A stretch of 64,000 nt of DNA, from NCBI GenBank assembly GCA_017510335.1, contig JAFWNM010000007.1, positions 173,439 through 237,438 of the forward strand, read 5' to 3'. The position numbers and the translations under genes were made by a program. This stretch comes from Paracoccaceae bacterium (GTDB lineage: Bacteria > Pseudomonadota > Alphaproteobacteria > Rhodobacterales > Rhodobacteraceae). Position 1 is the first letter of the stretch. Each line of letters opens with the position of its first letter. The notes beneath the pieces are model-generated. The model was not told where the DNA came from. It made no database searches and was given only the letters and a program-made list of their open reading frames with translations. This document shows, piece by piece, positions 40,412 through 52,017 of this stretch.

Positions 40412-41275
40412 ATGTGGGCGTTGGATGCACATTGCCATATCTGGGCGCTGGATCGCGGCGATTACGGATGGCTGGACCGCAGCAATCCCGCCTTTGGCCC
40501 CATCGCACAGGATTTCGGCGTGCGGGATCTGTCTGAACGGCTGGATCAGGCGCAAATCGGCCGCGCCATTGTGGTGCAGGCGGCCCCGACGCTGGCCGAA
40601 ACGCACTGGCTGCTGGCGCAGGCGCGCGGCTGCAAGACGATTGCCGGAATTGTCGGTTGGGCGGATTTGACACAGCCCGATATTGGCGCGACCTTGCGCA
40701 CGCTGGCCGGTCACCCCGCACTGCGCGGCATACGCCCGATGTTACAAGATATTACGCCCGATGACTGGTTGCTGACCGCCCCACATAGCGGTTGGGTGCA
40801 GGCCATGCAGGACAATGACCTGCGCTTTGATGCGCTTGTGCTGCCGCAGCATCTGGACACCCTGTTGCGGTTCTGCGCGCGTCATCCTGACCTGCCGGTG
40901 GTGATTGACCATGCTGCCAAACCCGCCCTGTCTGCGCCCCGCGATGATCCGCGCCATGGGCTGTGGCGCGAAGGTATGATGCGCCTTGCGCGCGATACGG
41001 GGGCCTGTTGCAAGCTGTCGGGCCTGTTGACCGAACTGGCCCCCGCCGACCTGCCAAAAGCGCGCGATATCCTGTTTCCAGTGATGGATGCGCTGTTGGA
41101 CTGGTTCGGGCCTGCGCGGTTGATGTGGGGGTCTGACTGGCCGGTGCTGCGCCTTGCGGGCAGTTACCGCGGGTGGCATGCGCTGTTTGCCACATGGCTG
41201 GCGCAGCTGCCGGACGCCGACCGCGCGCAGATCACTGGCCAGACGGCGGCGCGGTTTTTCGGGGTGCAGCCATGA
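40412..41275 (+). CDS. L-fuconolactonase (COG3618 amidohydrolase)
   Basis: A 287-residue amidohydrolase: DAHCHIW at residue 5 is the N-terminal metal site, GIRPMLQD follows, [10 protein letters not shown] near residue 168 and MWGSDWPVL near 242 give the remaining conserved His and Asp. COG3618 members open sugar lactones such as L-fuconolactone. The gene begins one base after the SDR stop and overlaps the ABC ATPase start. Confidence 0.83.
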   Translation: MWALDAHCHIWALDRGDYGWLDRSNPAFGPIAQDFGVRDLSERLDQAQIGRAIVVQAAPTLAETHWLLAQARGCKTIAGIVGWADLTQPDIGATLRTLAGHPALRGIRPMLQDITPDDWLLTAPHSGWVQAMQDNDLRFDALVLPQHLDTLLRFCARHPDLPVVIDHAAKPALSAPRDDPRHGLWREGMMRLARDTGACCKLSGLLTELAPADLPKARDILFPVMDALLDWFGPARLMWGSDWPVLRLAGSYRGWHALFATWLAQLPDADRAQITGQTAARFFGVQP

Positions 41276-42810
41276 CCGCGTTGATTGAGATGCGCCATAT
41301 CGACAAGCGCTTCCCCGGGGTGCATGCGCTGCGCGATGTGCGTTTTGACCTTGTGGCGGGCGAAGTGCATGCCCTTATGGGGGAAAACGGGGCGGGCAAA
41401 TCGACCTTGATGAAAATCCTGTCAGGGGTGTATCACCGCGACGGGGGCACTGTGACGCTGGACGGGCAGGACGTGTCCTTCGCCAGCCCCAAGGCCGCGC
41501 AGGATGCAGGCATCGGCATCATTCATCAGGAACTTAGCTTGATGAATGACCTGAGCGTGGCGCAAAACATTTTCATCGGGCGGGAGCCGCGCGTGCTGGG
41601 CATCATGGTTGATGATGCGCAGATGGTCCGGCAGGCGCGCGCGTTGTTTGACGCCATGAACGTGCCTATTGACCCTGAAACCCCTGTTCACCGCCTGAGC
41701 ATTGCCAAACAGCAGATGGTGGAAATCGCCAAGGCGCTGAGTTTTCAAAGCCGCGTGCTGGTGATGGATGAACCCACCGCCGCCCTGAACGACCGCGAGA
41801 TTGACGAATTGTTTCGCATCATCGCCAAGCTGCGCGCCAGCGGGACGGGGATTATCTATATCAGCCACAAGATGGATGAAATCCGGCGCATTTCAGACCG
41901 CATCACTGTCATGCGCGATGGCCAGACCATTGGAACGCGCACAACCGCTGACACCACGCTGGACGAAATCATTACCATGATGGTGGGGCGCGATCTGGGG
42001 CAGGATACCGCCAGCATTCCAGACCTGAGCGCCGCACCCATCGCGCTGGAAGTGCGCAACCTGCGCCGCGGGCGCGAGATACGCGATGTCAGTTTTTCGC
42101 TGCGCAAAGGCGAGATTCTGGGCTTTGCGGGGCTTATGGGCGCAGGCCGGACCGAAGTTGCGCGCGCCATATTCGGTGCCGACCCGCTGGAGGGGGGCGA
42201 GATACTTGTTCATGGCGCGGCGGTTGGCATTCGCACCCCTGCCGATGCCGTGCGCGCGGGAATCGGCTATCTGTCCGAGGATCGCAAGCATTTCGGACTG
42301 GCATTGCCCATGTCGGTGCGCGACAACATAAGCCTGACCAGCCTGCACCAGTTCACCCGCGCAGGGGGCGTGCTGGATGATGCGGCACTTGCGCGGACTG
42401 CATCAGACCAGATTCGCGCGCTGGACATCCGCACCCCGTCCGACCGGCAGGAAGTGCGGCTGTTGTCAGGGGGCAACCAGCAAAAGATTGTCATCGCCAA
42501 ATGGTTGCTGCGCGACTGCGATGTGCTGATTTTCGACGAACCCACGCGCGGCATAGACGTTGGTGCCAAAAGCGAGATTTACAAGCTTCTTTCTGCGCTT
42601 GCCGCCGAAGGGCGCGCCATCATCGTGATTTCGTCGGAATTGCCGGAAATCCTGCGGCTTAGCCACCGCATCGCAGTTATGTGCGAAGGGCGCCTGACCG
42701 GCTTCTTGCCCGGTGGTGTGGCCACGCAGGAACAGATCATGGAACTGGCCACCCGGACCGCCCCATCCCACCGACATGACAGCCCGCCAAGACCAGAGGT
42801 TCGCGTATGA
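41272..42810 (+). CDS. Sugar ABC transporter ATP-binding protein (RbsA/MglA type)
   Basis: A 512-residue tandem ATPase. First domain: Walker [15 protein letters not shown] near residue 38, [20 protein letters not shown], signature [15 protein letters not shown], Walker [19 protein letters not shown]. The second has a degenerate Walker A ([16 protein letters not shown]), [30 protein letters not shown] and [15 protein letters not shown]. This is the standard layout of CUT2 carbohydrate importers. ATGA overlaps on both sides. Confidence 0.93.
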   Translation: MTALIEMRHIDKRFPGVHALRDVRFDLVAGEVHALMGENGAGKSTLMKILSGVYHRDGGTVTLDGQDVSFASPKAAQDAGIGIIHQELSLMNDLSVAQNIFIGREPRVLGIMVDDAQMVRQARALFDAMNVPIDPETPVHRLSIAKQQMVEIAKALSFQSRVLVMDEPTAALNDREIDELFRIIAKLRASGTGIIYISHKMDEIRRISDRITVMRDGQTIGTRTTADTTLDEIITMMVGRDLGQDTASIPDLSAAPIALEVRNLRRGREIRDVSFSLRKGEILGFAGLMGAGRTEVARAIFGADPLEGGEILVHGAAVGIRTPADAVRAGIGYLSEDRKHFGLALPMSVRDNISLTSLHQFTRAGGVLDDAALARTASDQIRALDIRTPSDRQEVRLLSGGNQQKIVIAKWLLRDCDVLIFDEPTRGIDVGAKSEIYKLLSALAAEGRAIIVISSELPEILRLSHRIAVMCEGRLTGFLPGGVATQEQIMELATRTAPSHRHDSPPRPEVRV

Positions 42811-43823
42811 CCGAAGCCACCACCCCCGCCCAACCCGCTGGCCAGGCAGAGCCTGTCAGTTTTTTTGCGACAGCCACTGCGCAGCGCCTGCTGGCCTTTG
42901 CCAGCTTGGTTATCATGCTGATCGGGTTTTCGCTGGCTTCGCCCAATTTCATGCAAAGCTCCAACATGATTGCCATTCTGCAGGCCGCAAGTGTGAACGG
43001 TGTGCTGGCAATTGCGGTTACACTGGTCATCATCACAGGGGGGATTGACCTGTCGGTGGGCACGATGATGACATTTTGTGCCGTTATAACGGGGGTGGTG
43101 CTGACCAACCTTGGCATGCCGCTTTGGGTGGGGGTGTTTGCGGCCATCGGGACGGGGGCCTTGTGCGGGTTCGCGTCAGGAACATTTGTGGCGCGTCTGA
43201 TGATCCCGCCGTTTATTGCGACCCTTGGCATGATGCTGATGCTCAAGGGGCTTAGCCTGGTGACATCGGGGGCGCGGCCCATCTATTTCAACGACACGCC
43301 CGGATTTGACCAGATTTCGCGCGGATCGGTGGTGGGGCAGGTCTTTCCGGCCTTTCCGCTGCCCAATGGCGTGTTGATCCTGTTTGCGGTTGCGCTGGTG
43401 GTGGCCTTCATCCTGAACCGCACGGTTCTGGGGCGCTATACCTATGCGCTGGGGTCCAATGAAGAAGCCGTGCGCCTGTCTGGTGTCAATACGGCCGCGT
43501 GGAAAACCGCGATCTATACCTTGTCGGGGGCCATTGTGGGCATCGCAGGGTTGCTGATTGCGTCCCGCCTGAATTCGGCACAGCCCGCGCTGGGGCTGGG
43601 CTATGAACTGGAAGCGATTGCCGCTGTCGTCATCGGGGGGACATCGCTTTCGGGGGGGCGCGGCACAGTGCTGGGCAGCCTGATCGGGGCGTTGATCATG
43701 GCGGTTCTGGCAAACGGGCTTCGCGTTATGTCTGTGGCGCAGGAATGGCAAACGGTCGTGACGGGAATGATCATCATTCTGGCCGTCTATGCCGACCAGC
43801 TGCGCCGCAGAAAGACAGGATAA
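42807..43823 (+). CDS. Sugar ABC transporter permease (RbsC type)
   Basis: A 338-residue membrane protein with about ten helices. RbsC-family motifs: [20 protein letters not shown] near residue 72, [40 protein letters not shown] (contact loop) and [20 protein letters not shown]. An extra cytoplasmic N-terminus of about 25 residues precedes the first helix. It works with the ATPase that overlaps it and the binding protein after it. Confidence 0.92.
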   Translation: MTEATTPAQPAGQAEPVSFFATATAQRLLAFASLVIMLIGFSLASPNFMQSSNMIAILQAASVNGVLAIAVTLVIITGGIDLSVGTMMTFCAVITGVVLTNLGMPLWVGVFAAIGTGALCGFASGTFVARLMIPPFIATLGMMLMLKGLSLVTSGARPIYFNDTPGFDQISRGSVVGQVFPAFPLPNGVLILFAVALVVAFILNRTVLGRYTYALGSNEEAVRLSGVNTAAWKTAIYTLSGAIVGIAGLLIASRLNSAQPALGLGYELEAIAAVVIGGTSLSGGRGTVLGSLIGALIMAVLANGLRVMSVAQEWQTVVTGMIIILAVYADQLRRRKTG

Positions 43824-43878
43824 CAGGCAGGCAGGACATACCTGCCCAGAGCAGTTTTCAAACCGGGAGGAGACTATA

Positions 43879-44826
43879 ATGCTGAAAAGACGTTCTTTGA
43901 TTGCTTCGGTCATGGCACTGGGGCTTATGGGCACTGGTGCCAATATGGCGCTGGCGCAGGAAACAACCATTCCGCTTATTTCCAAAGGGTTCCAGCACCA
44001 GTTCTGGCAAGCCGTGCGTGCGGGGGCCGAACAGGCCGGGCAGGAATTCGGTGTGCGCATCGTTTTTGAAGGGCCCGACAACGAATCCCAGGTTGACCGC
44101 CAGATCGACATGCTGGCCGCAGCACTGGCCAACAACCCGCCCGCCATTGGCTTTGCCGCGCTGGACAGTCAGGCGGCCATTCCCCTGCTGCGTCAGGCAC
44201 AGGATGCGGGCATTCATGTCGTGGCCTTCGATAGCGGCGTGGCCAGCGACATTCCGGTGACCACGGCGACCACGGACAATGTGGCCGCCGCTGCCCTTGC
44301 GGCAGACAAAATGGCGGAATTGCTGGGCGGGTCGGGCAAGGTGGCGGTTGTCGCACATGACCAGACATCGGCCACAGGTGTGGACCGGCGCGACGGTTTC
44401 CTGAACCGCCTGAGCGAAGCCTATCCCGACATTGAAGTTGTCACAGTCCAGTATGGTGGCGGCGATCATCTGCAATCGACGGAAATTACCAAAGCGATCC
44501 TGACAGCCAACCCCGATCTGGGCGGTATGTTCGGCACCAATGAAGGGTCTGCCGTCGGCATTGTGAACGGTGTGCGCGAAGCCGCCCGCGAAGGGTTGGT
44601 TGTCATCGGGTATGACAGCGGTTCAGCCCAACAAGGTGCCATCCGCGACGGGCTTATGGCCGGTGCGATCACGCAAAACCCCGTTGGTATTGGCTATGAA
44701 ACTGTGCGCGCGGCCCTTGCCGCCATGAATGGCGAGGAGTTGCCCGAGATCATTGATACCGGCTTCTTCTGGTATGATGCCACCAACATGGACGAAGACC
44801 AGATTCAGGCCGTGCTCTACGACTGA
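43879..44826 (+). CDS. Sugar ABC transporter substrate-binding protein (RbsB type)
   Basis: A 315-residue periplasmic binding protein with signal peptide (MLKRRSLIASVMALGLMGTG, cleavage near ALA-QE). Type I fold signs: SKGFQHQFWQAVRAGAEQAG, AALDSQAAIPLLRQAQDAGI, VVAFDSGVASD, ATGVDRRDGFLNRL, MFGTNEGSAVGIVNGVRE and VIGYDSGSAQQGAI. GGGAGGAG before the start favours high expression, and a GC-rich hairpin follows the stop. Predicted ligand L-fucose or a related sugar, from context. Confidence 0.9.
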   Translation: MLKRRSLIASVMALGLMGTGANMALAQETTIPLISKGFQHQFWQAVRAGAEQAGQEFGVRIVFEGPDNESQVDRQIDMLAAALANNPPAIGFAALDSQAAIPLLRQAQDAGIHVVAFDSGVASDIPVTTATTDNVAAAALAADKMAELLGGSGKVAVVAHDQTSATGVDRRDGFLNRLSEAYPDIEVVTVQYGGGDHLQSTEITKAILTANPDLGGMFGTNEGSAVGIVNGVREAAREGLVVIGYDSGSAQQGAIRDGLMAGAITQNPVGIGYETVRAALAAMNGEELPEIIDTGFFWYDATNMDEDQIQAVLYD

Positions 44827-44851
44827 AGCCTGTCGCGTTGCGATACCGGCA

Positions 44852-44871
44852 GGGGCGGCCCCGGCCGCCCC
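44852..44871 (+). other. GC-rich hairpin after the sugar-binding protein gene
   Basis: GGGGCGGC-CCCG-GCCGCCCC stem-loop, 25 bp after the stop, without a T-tract. Such hairpins typically protect the upstream mRNA of a binding-protein gene from 3' decay and leave downstream genes expressed at a lower level. Confidence 0.55.
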
Positions 44872-44917
44872 GCCCCTTGATGACATGCGCCTTATGCGCC
44901 AGACAACAGGACGACCA

Positions 44918-45778
44918 ATGAAATTGCTGCGTTATGGCCCTGCAGGGCAGGAAAAACCGGGTTTGCTGGATGGACAGGGGCGTGTGCGCGACCTGTCGGC
45001 CCATATCCCCGATATTGCCGGACAGGCGTTGTTGCCCGACAGCCTAAGGCACCTGGCCACGCTGGATGTGGACAGCCTGCCGCTGGTGGCGGGTGTGCCA
45101 CAAAAAGACCTGCGCCTTGGGGCCTGTGTGGGCGCAATCGGCAAGTTTATCTGCATTGGTCTGAATTACGCCGACCATGCCGCCGAAACCGGCGCGGCCA
45201 TCCCACCAGAGCCGGTGATCTTCAACAAATGGACATCCGCGGTGGTTGGCCCGGATGATGATATCCAGATTCCGCGCGGGTCCACCCATACAGATTGGGA
45301 AGTGGAGCTGGGCGTTGTGATCGGCAAGGGCGGCAGCTACATTTCGCAAGATCGGGCGCTGGAACATGTCGCGGGCTACTGCGTGGTCAATGACGTGTCC
45401 GAACGTGAATTCCAGCTGCACCGTGCAGGCACATGGGACAAGGGCAAGGGATGCGACACATTCGGTCCCACAGGCCCGTGGCTGGTCACGCCTGACGAAC
45501 TGGACGATATCGACAATCTGCATATGTGGCTGGATGTGGATGGCAAGCGCTATCAGGACGGGTCGTCGGCAACGATGGTCTACAAGATCCCGCATCTGGT
45601 GTCCTATTGTTCGCAATTCATGTCCTTGCAGCCCGGCGATGTCATCTCGACCGGCACGCCGCCGGGGGTGGGCATGGGCCAGACACCACCTGTCTATCTG
45701 AAAGGCGGCGAAGTGCTGCGCCTTGGTATTGCCGGACTGGGTGTCCAGACCCAGCGGGTGCGCGGGGCCAGCCAATGA
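44918..45778 (+). CDS. FAH-family hydrolase, probable 2,4-diketo-3-deoxy-L-fuconate hydrolase
   Basis: A 286-residue fumarylacetoacetate-hydrolase-family enzyme. FICIGLNYADHAAETGA, DWEVELGVVIGKGG (with E-E-D metal ligands), VVNDVSEREFQL, KGCDTFGPTGPWLVTPDEL and STGTPPGVGMG are all in place. In this pathway the enzyme splits the 2,4-diketo-3-deoxy acid to pyruvate and L-lactate. Its neighbours, fuconate dehydratase and two SDRs, support this over a general FAH. ATGA overlap with the next gene. Confidence 0.85.
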   Translation: MKLLRYGPAGQEKPGLLDGQGRVRDLSAHIPDIAGQALLPDSLRHLATLDVDSLPLVAGVPQKDLRLGACVGAIGKFICIGLNYADHAAETGAAIPPEPVIFNKWTSAVVGPDDDIQIPRGSTHTDWEVELGVVIGKGGSYISQDRALEHVAGYCVVNDVSEREFQLHRAGTWDKGKGCDTFGPTGPWLVTPDELDDIDNLHMWLDVDGKRYQDGSSATMVYKIPHLVSYCSQFMSLQPGDVISTGTPPGVGMGQTPPVYLKGGEVLRLGIAGLGVQTQRVRGASQ

Positions 45779-47052
45779 CCCGCGTTACCGGATTGCGCAC
45801 TGTCGATGTCCGGTTTCCCACATCCGCGCATCTCGACGGGTCGGACGCCATGAACCCCGATCCCGATTATTCCGCGGCCTATGTCATCCTTGAAACCGAC
45901 GGGCCGCATCAGGGCCACGGTCTGACATTCACCATCGGGCGCGGGAATGAAATCTGTGTCGCGGCCATTGACGCGCTGCGCCCGCTGGTTGTGGGGCTGG
46001 ACCTTGCGTGGGTTGCGGCGGATATGGGGCGCTTCTGGCGCCATGTCACCAGTGACAGCCAGTTGCGCTGGATCGGGCCGGACAAGGGCGCGATCCATTT
46101 GGCCACGGGCGCGGTTGTCAATGCCATGTGGGATTTATGGGCCAAGACCGAAAACAAGCCCGTCTGGGCACTGGTTGCGGACATGACGCCCGAAGAATTG
46201 GTGCGCTGCATCGATTTCCGCTATCTGACTGATTGCATCACGCCGGAATGGGCGCTGGCGTTTCTGACCGAACAGGCGCACGGCAAGGAAGCCCGACGCG
46301 CCGATCTGCTGGAAAACGGCTATCCGTGTTACACGACATCGGCGGGGTGGCTGGGCTATGATGACGCGAAGCTGGCGCGCCTGTGCCGCGAAGCCATGGA
46401 TGCGGGGTTCCGCCATATCAAGATGAAGGTCGGGCGCGACCTGGACGATGACAAGCGCCGTCTGGCCATCGCGCGCGACACCTGCGGGCCTGACATGAAC
46501 CTGATGATCGATGCCAATCAGGTCTGGGAGGTTGGACAGGCCATTGACTGGGTGCGTGAACTGGCCTTCGCCAAGCCATGGTTTATTGAAGAACCGACCA
46601 GCCCCGATGATGTGGAAGGGCACCGCGCCATTCGCAACGCCATTTCGCCAGTGCAGGTTGCCACTGGCGAAATGTGCCAGAACCGCATTGTTTTCAAACA
46701 GCTTATCATGCGCGAAGCCATTGACGTGGTGCAGATTGACGCCTGCCGTCTGGGGGGCCTGAACGAGGTTCTGGCAGTGTTGCTGATGGCGGCCAGATAC
46801 GGGCTGAAAGTGTGCCCCCATGCGGGCGGGGTCGGGCTGTGCGAATATGTGCAGCATATCTCGATGATTGACTACCTGTGTGTTGCCGCCACCCATGAGG
46901 GGCGCGTGGTCGAATATGTCGACCACCTGCATGAGCATTTTCTTGACCCCTGCGTTATTCGCAATGCCGCCTATATGCCCCCGCAAGCGCCCGGCTATTC
47001 CATCCAGATGAAGCCCGCTTCGCTGGAAACCTATTGCCACAAGGGGGGTTAG
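45775..47052 (+). CDS. L-fuconate dehydratase (enolase superfamily)
   Basis: A 425-residue mandelate-racemase-type enolase. The catalytic K-x-K is in RHIKMKVGRD near residue 217, metal ligands in IDANQVWEV, EEPTSPDD and ATGEMCQNRI, and the acid-base pair His/Asp in CPHAGGVGLCEYVQH. DVRFPTSAHLDGSDAMNPDP at the N-terminus and YAHEH-like YVDHLHEHFLDPC are typical of L-fuconate dehydratase. It makes 2-keto-3-deoxy-L-fuconate. Confidence 0.92.
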   Translation: MTRVTGLRTVDVRFPTSAHLDGSDAMNPDPDYSAAYVILETDGPHQGHGLTFTIGRGNEICVAAIDALRPLVVGLDLAWVAADMGRFWRHVTSDSQLRWIGPDKGAIHLATGAVVNAMWDLWAKTENKPVWALVADMTPEELVRCIDFRYLTDCITPEWALAFLTEQAHGKEARRADLLENGYPCYTTSAGWLGYDDAKLARLCREAMDAGFRHIKMKVGRDLDDDKRRLAIARDTCGPDMNLMIDANQVWEVGQAIDWVRELAFAKPWFIEEPTSPDDVEGHRAIRNAISPVQVATGEMCQNRIVFKQLIMREAIDVVQIDACRLGGLNEVLAVLLMAARYGLKVCPHAGGVGLCEYVQHISMIDYLCVAATHEGRVVEYVDHLHEHFLDPCVIRNAAYMPPQAPGYSIQMKPASLETYCHKGG

Positions 47053-48864
<1,812 letters not shown>

Positions 48865-48905
48865 AATTGGCGTAATATAGCCGTGAAAAGATATGAATTC
48901 CACCT

Positions 48906-48921
48906 GTTTAATCGATTGACT
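48906..48921 (+). promoter_or_regulatory. Probable LacI-type operator
   Basis: GTTTAATCGATTGACT contains the perfect palindrome AATCGATT (48910-48917) with the central CG typical of LacI-family operators. It lies about 90 bp before the tctC start and 42 bp upstream of lacI-type regulator start. Confidence 0.6.
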
Positions 48922-49010
48922 AAAGGATTTATGGCATGTTTACTTCCCGTCGGGAGGCGCTGGCGGATTCGTCACGCAATGCTCTCATATACGGAGGAGG
49001 AGGAATTTAC

Positions 49011-50000
49011 ATGAAAGCCATGATGAAGACGGCCCTGCGCCTTGGCGTTCTGGGGGCAATTGCCGCATCAACCAGCACTGCAGCGCTGGCGCAGTCCTGT
49101 GACTGGACGCCGGATCGTGCTGTAACCTATATTGTGCCATGGGGCGCAGGCGGCGGCACTGATGCCAATTCGCGCATGCTGGCGTCCATGCTGGAACAAA
49201 AATGGGGCGTGCCGTTCAATGTGGTCAACCGCACTGGCGGCAATGGCGTAACCGGCCACAGTGCCATCGCAAATGCCGACCCAGACGGTTACACTGTGGG
49301 GGCGGTGACTGTTGAAATCAACACCATGCACTGGGTTGGTCTGACGGAGTTGAACTACAGCAATATCACCCCGTTGGCGCTGATTGATATCGTGCCTGCA
49401 AGCGTGCTGGTGTCCAAGGACAGCCCCTTTGAAACCATTGGCGATTTGCTGGATCATGCGCGTGAAAACCCCGGTGATTTGACCGCGTCGGGCACATCGC
49501 TGGGCGGTATCTGGCATCTGGCACTGGCCGGTATGCTGAACGCCGAAGGCATGGACCCCGAAAGCATTCGCTGGATTCCGTCCCAAGGTGCGGCCCCTGC
49601 GCTGCAGGAATTGATTGCCGGTGGTGTGGATATGGCAACCCCCGCCCTGTCCGAAGGCAAGGCGCTGGTCGATTCCGGCGAAGTGCGCGCGCTGGCCTAT
49701 ATGCATGACACGCCCATGGCGGCGCTGCCAGATGTGCCTGTGACGGCTGAAGCGCTGGAAAGCGGCTGGACGCTGGCGGCGTATATTTCCATCTCCGGCC
49801 CTGAGGGCATGTCAGATGAAATCGCCTGTGCCTATCAACAAGCGGTCGAGGAAATTACCCAAACGCAGGAATGGGCTGATTTCAAGGCCTCGCGCGGCGC
49901 AGAAGTCGTGTTCACCGGCGGCGATGACCTGACAGCCTATATGCAGGCGCAGGACGAAGCGCTGGGCGCAACGATTCAGGCTGTCGGTCTGGCCGAATAA
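49011..50000 (+). CDS. TctC/Bug-family substrate-binding protein, second system
   Basis: A 329-residue secreted protein (signal peptide MKAMMKTALRLGVLGAIAAS, cleavage near ALA-QS). YIVPWGAGGGTDANSRMLAS is the Bug ligand loop; VNRTGGNGVTGHSAIANADP, DGYTVG and the late PGDLTASGTSLGGIWHL are usual family segments. The strong site GGAGGAGGAGG stands before the ATG. Heads the operon tctC-tctB-tctA-aldolase-kinase-dehydrogenase. The ligand is presumably the sugar acid degraded by the three enzymes. Confidence 0.9.
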   Translation: MKAMMKTALRLGVLGAIAASTSTAALAQSCDWTPDRAVTYIVPWGAGGGTDANSRMLASMLEQKWGVPFNVVNRTGGNGVTGHSAIANADPDGYTVGAVTVEINTMHWVGLTELNYSNITPLALIDIVPASVLVSKDSPFETIGDLLDHARENPGDLTASGTSLGGIWHLALAGMLNAEGMDPESIRWIPSQGAAPALQELIAGGVDMATPALSEGKALVDSGEVRALAYMHDTPMAALPDVPVTAEALESGWTLAAYISISGPEGMSDEIACAYQQAVEEITQTQEWADFKASRGAEVVFTGGDDLTAYMQAQDEALGATIQAVGLAE

Positions 50001-50015
50001 GCGCGGTTTCACGAC

Positions 50016-50495
50016 ATGATACTTAGACGCGACTTTGTGGTGGGGGCGGTCCTGATCGCCCTTGCCGTTGCCATGATATGGGGTGCGCAGGGGTTCCCGC
50101 GCATTCGGGCCATGCCCTATGGGCCTGATCTGTTTCCAAAGATCATCGCGGGCGGGCTTATCCTTTCGGCCCTTGGCATTATTCTGGAAGGACTTCGCAA
50201 CATGCGCAGCGGACAGGCGGATGACAGCACCACGCGGGGCACGATAACCCCGTTGGCCGCGCTGTCCTTTCTGGGAATTGTCGCTTTGGTGGCAGGGTTT
50301 GCGTTGCTGTTGCCGGTTTTGGGGTTTCATGTTGCGGCGGCGCTGGTGCTGTTGTGTGCTGTGCGCATTTTCGGTGGCAATTGGGTGCTGGCGGGGATCA
50401 TGGCAGTCTTTGCGCCGGTAGTTTTGCATTACATCTTTTACACAGTAATGCGCGTTGTGCTGCCTTGGGGCGTGCTTGCGTCCTATGCGTGGTAG
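50016..50495 (+). CDS. TctB small membrane subunit, second system
   Basis: A 159-residue membrane protein with four helices (about residues 8-22, 38-53, 76-112 and 125-148). Early RAMPYGPDLFPKIIAGGLIL is the typical TctB segment. It lies 15 bp after tctC and 6 bp before tctA, the classical C-B-A order, unlike the first system in the window. Confidence 0.87.
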   Translation: MILRRDFVVGAVLIALAVAMIWGAQGFPRIRAMPYGPDLFPKIIAGGLILSALGIILEGLRNMRSGQADDSTTRGTITPLAALSFLGIVALVAGFALLLPVLGFHVAAALVLLCAVRIFGGNWVLAGIMAVFAPVVLHYIFYTVMRVVLPWGVLASYAW

Positions 50496-50501
50496 CGGCG
50501 C

Positions 50502-52004
50502 ATGGACCTTATTGCCATCTTCACCATCGTGCTGGAGCCGCGAATTCTGGGAACGATCCTGCTGTGCACGCTGTATGGGGCATTCGTGGGGGCAATGCCC
50601 GGGCTGACGGCCACCATGGCCGTGGCGCTGCTGGTGCCGTTTACATGGTTCATGGACCCTGTTCAGGCCGCAGCCGCAATTGTTGCCACAACAACCACGG
50701 CCATCTTCGCGGGCGATATTTCGGGGGCATTGCTGAAAATTCCCGGCACGCCTGCATCTGCGGCCTATGTCGAGGACAGCTTCCGGCTGTCGCAGACAGG
50801 CAAACCCCGCACAACGCTGTTCACATCGCTGTTCGCGTCGGTATGCGGGGGGGTAATCGGGGTTGCCATTCTGGCCTATGCCACACCGCAGCTTGCGCAA
50901 CTGTCCCGCAGTTTTTCCAGTGACGAAGCTTTCTGGCTGGCCACATTGGGCTTGTCCTGCGCGGTGTTTGTGGGCGGGCCATCGGTGCCGCGCAATTTTG
51001 CAAGCCTGTTTATCGGGCTGGCAGTGGCCACGATTGGCATTGATGTGGCCGTGGGGCACCCGCGGTATACGTTCGGGGTGCTGGAATTGTATGATGGCAT
51101 CAATTTCATTCCGGCCATGATTGGTATTTTTGCGCTGTCGGAACTGCTGCGCAATGCCGCGCTGGGCCGGCAGACACGCCTTGGCAAACTGGTCGTCGAA
51201 CCGCTTTTGGTGGCCATTCGCGCCGCGTGGCAGGAATTTTGCAAACGCTGGGTGAATGTCATCCGGTCTGCCAGCGGCGGAACGGTCATCGGGGCCTTGC
51301 CCGGCGCGGGCGCGGATGTGGCCGCTTGGATAGCCTATGCCGTGTCGCGCCGGTTCTCGAAAACGCCCGAAGCCTACGGGCGTGGCCATGTCGAAGGCAT
51401 TGTGGACGGGGGCGCGGCAAATAACGCTGCCGTGGCGGGTGCCTGGACGCCCGCGCTGGTGTTCGGCATTCCGGGCGACAGTGTGACAGCCATTGCCATA
51501 GGTGTGCTGATGATGAAGGGCCTGACGCCGGGGCCGGATATCTTCGCCAATGATACAGTGTTGGTCTATACGATTTTCGGGTCGTTTTTCATGGCGAATG
51601 TGCTGATGCTGTTCACCGGCGGGCTGGCCGTGGCCCTTGCCACACAGGTGCTGCGCGTGCCGCGCGCTGTGCTTATGCCGCTGATTTTGCTGCTGTCGAT
51701 GATTGGCGGCTATGCAATTACCGGCAGTGTTATCGCCATATGGATCATTCTTGCGCTGGGGTTGCTGGCCAGTGGCATGATCTGGGCCAGCATACCGCTT
51801 GCGCCCGCCATTCTGGGCATCGTGCTGGGCCGTATTGTCGAGGACAATTTCATGGTGTCGATGATGAAGGCGCGCGGCGATCTGACCGAATTTTTCGCGC
51901 GCGACACGGCTGCGGTGCTGGGCACACTGACATTGCTGGTCTGGGCCGCGCTGTTGCTGCGCGCCGGCTGGAGCTTTTTTGGAAACCGGACTTCGTCCAA
52001 ATAA
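50502..52004 (+). CDS. TctA large membrane subunit, second system
   Basis: A 500-residue TctA permease. First repeat: GAFVGAMPGLTATMAVALLV with PFTW, and ISGALLKIPGTPASAAYVED; second repeat: GALPGAGADVAAWIAYAVSR and GAWTPALVFGIPGDSVTAIA. About 11 membrane helices. Only family-level similarity to the first tctA, so the two systems are not a recent duplication. The transporter feeds the downstream catabolic enzymes. Confidence 0.92.
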   Translation: MDLIAIFTIVLEPRILGTILLCTLYGAFVGAMPGLTATMAVALLVPFTWFMDPVQAAAAIVATTTTAIFAGDISGALLKIPGTPASAAYVEDSFRLSQTGKPRTTLFTSLFASVCGGVIGVAILAYATPQLAQLSRSFSSDEAFWLATLGLSCAVFVGGPSVPRNFASLFIGLAVATIGIDVAVGHPRYTFGVLELYDGINFIPAMIGIFALSELLRNAALGRQTRLGKLVVEPLLVAIRAAWQEFCKRWVNVIRSASGGTVIGALPGAGADVAAWIAYAVSRRFSKTPEAYGRGHVEGIVDGGAANNAAVAGAWTPALVFGIPGDSVTAIAIGVLMMKGLTPGPDIFANDTVLVYTIFGSFFMANVLMLFTGGLAVALATQVLRVPRAVLMPLILLLSMIGGYAITGSVIAIWIILALGLLASGMIWASIPLAPAILGIVLGRIVEDNFMVSMMKARGDLTEFFARDTAAVLGTLTLLVWAALLLRAGWSFFGNRTSSK

Positions 52005-52017
52005 CAGAGATGACAAG

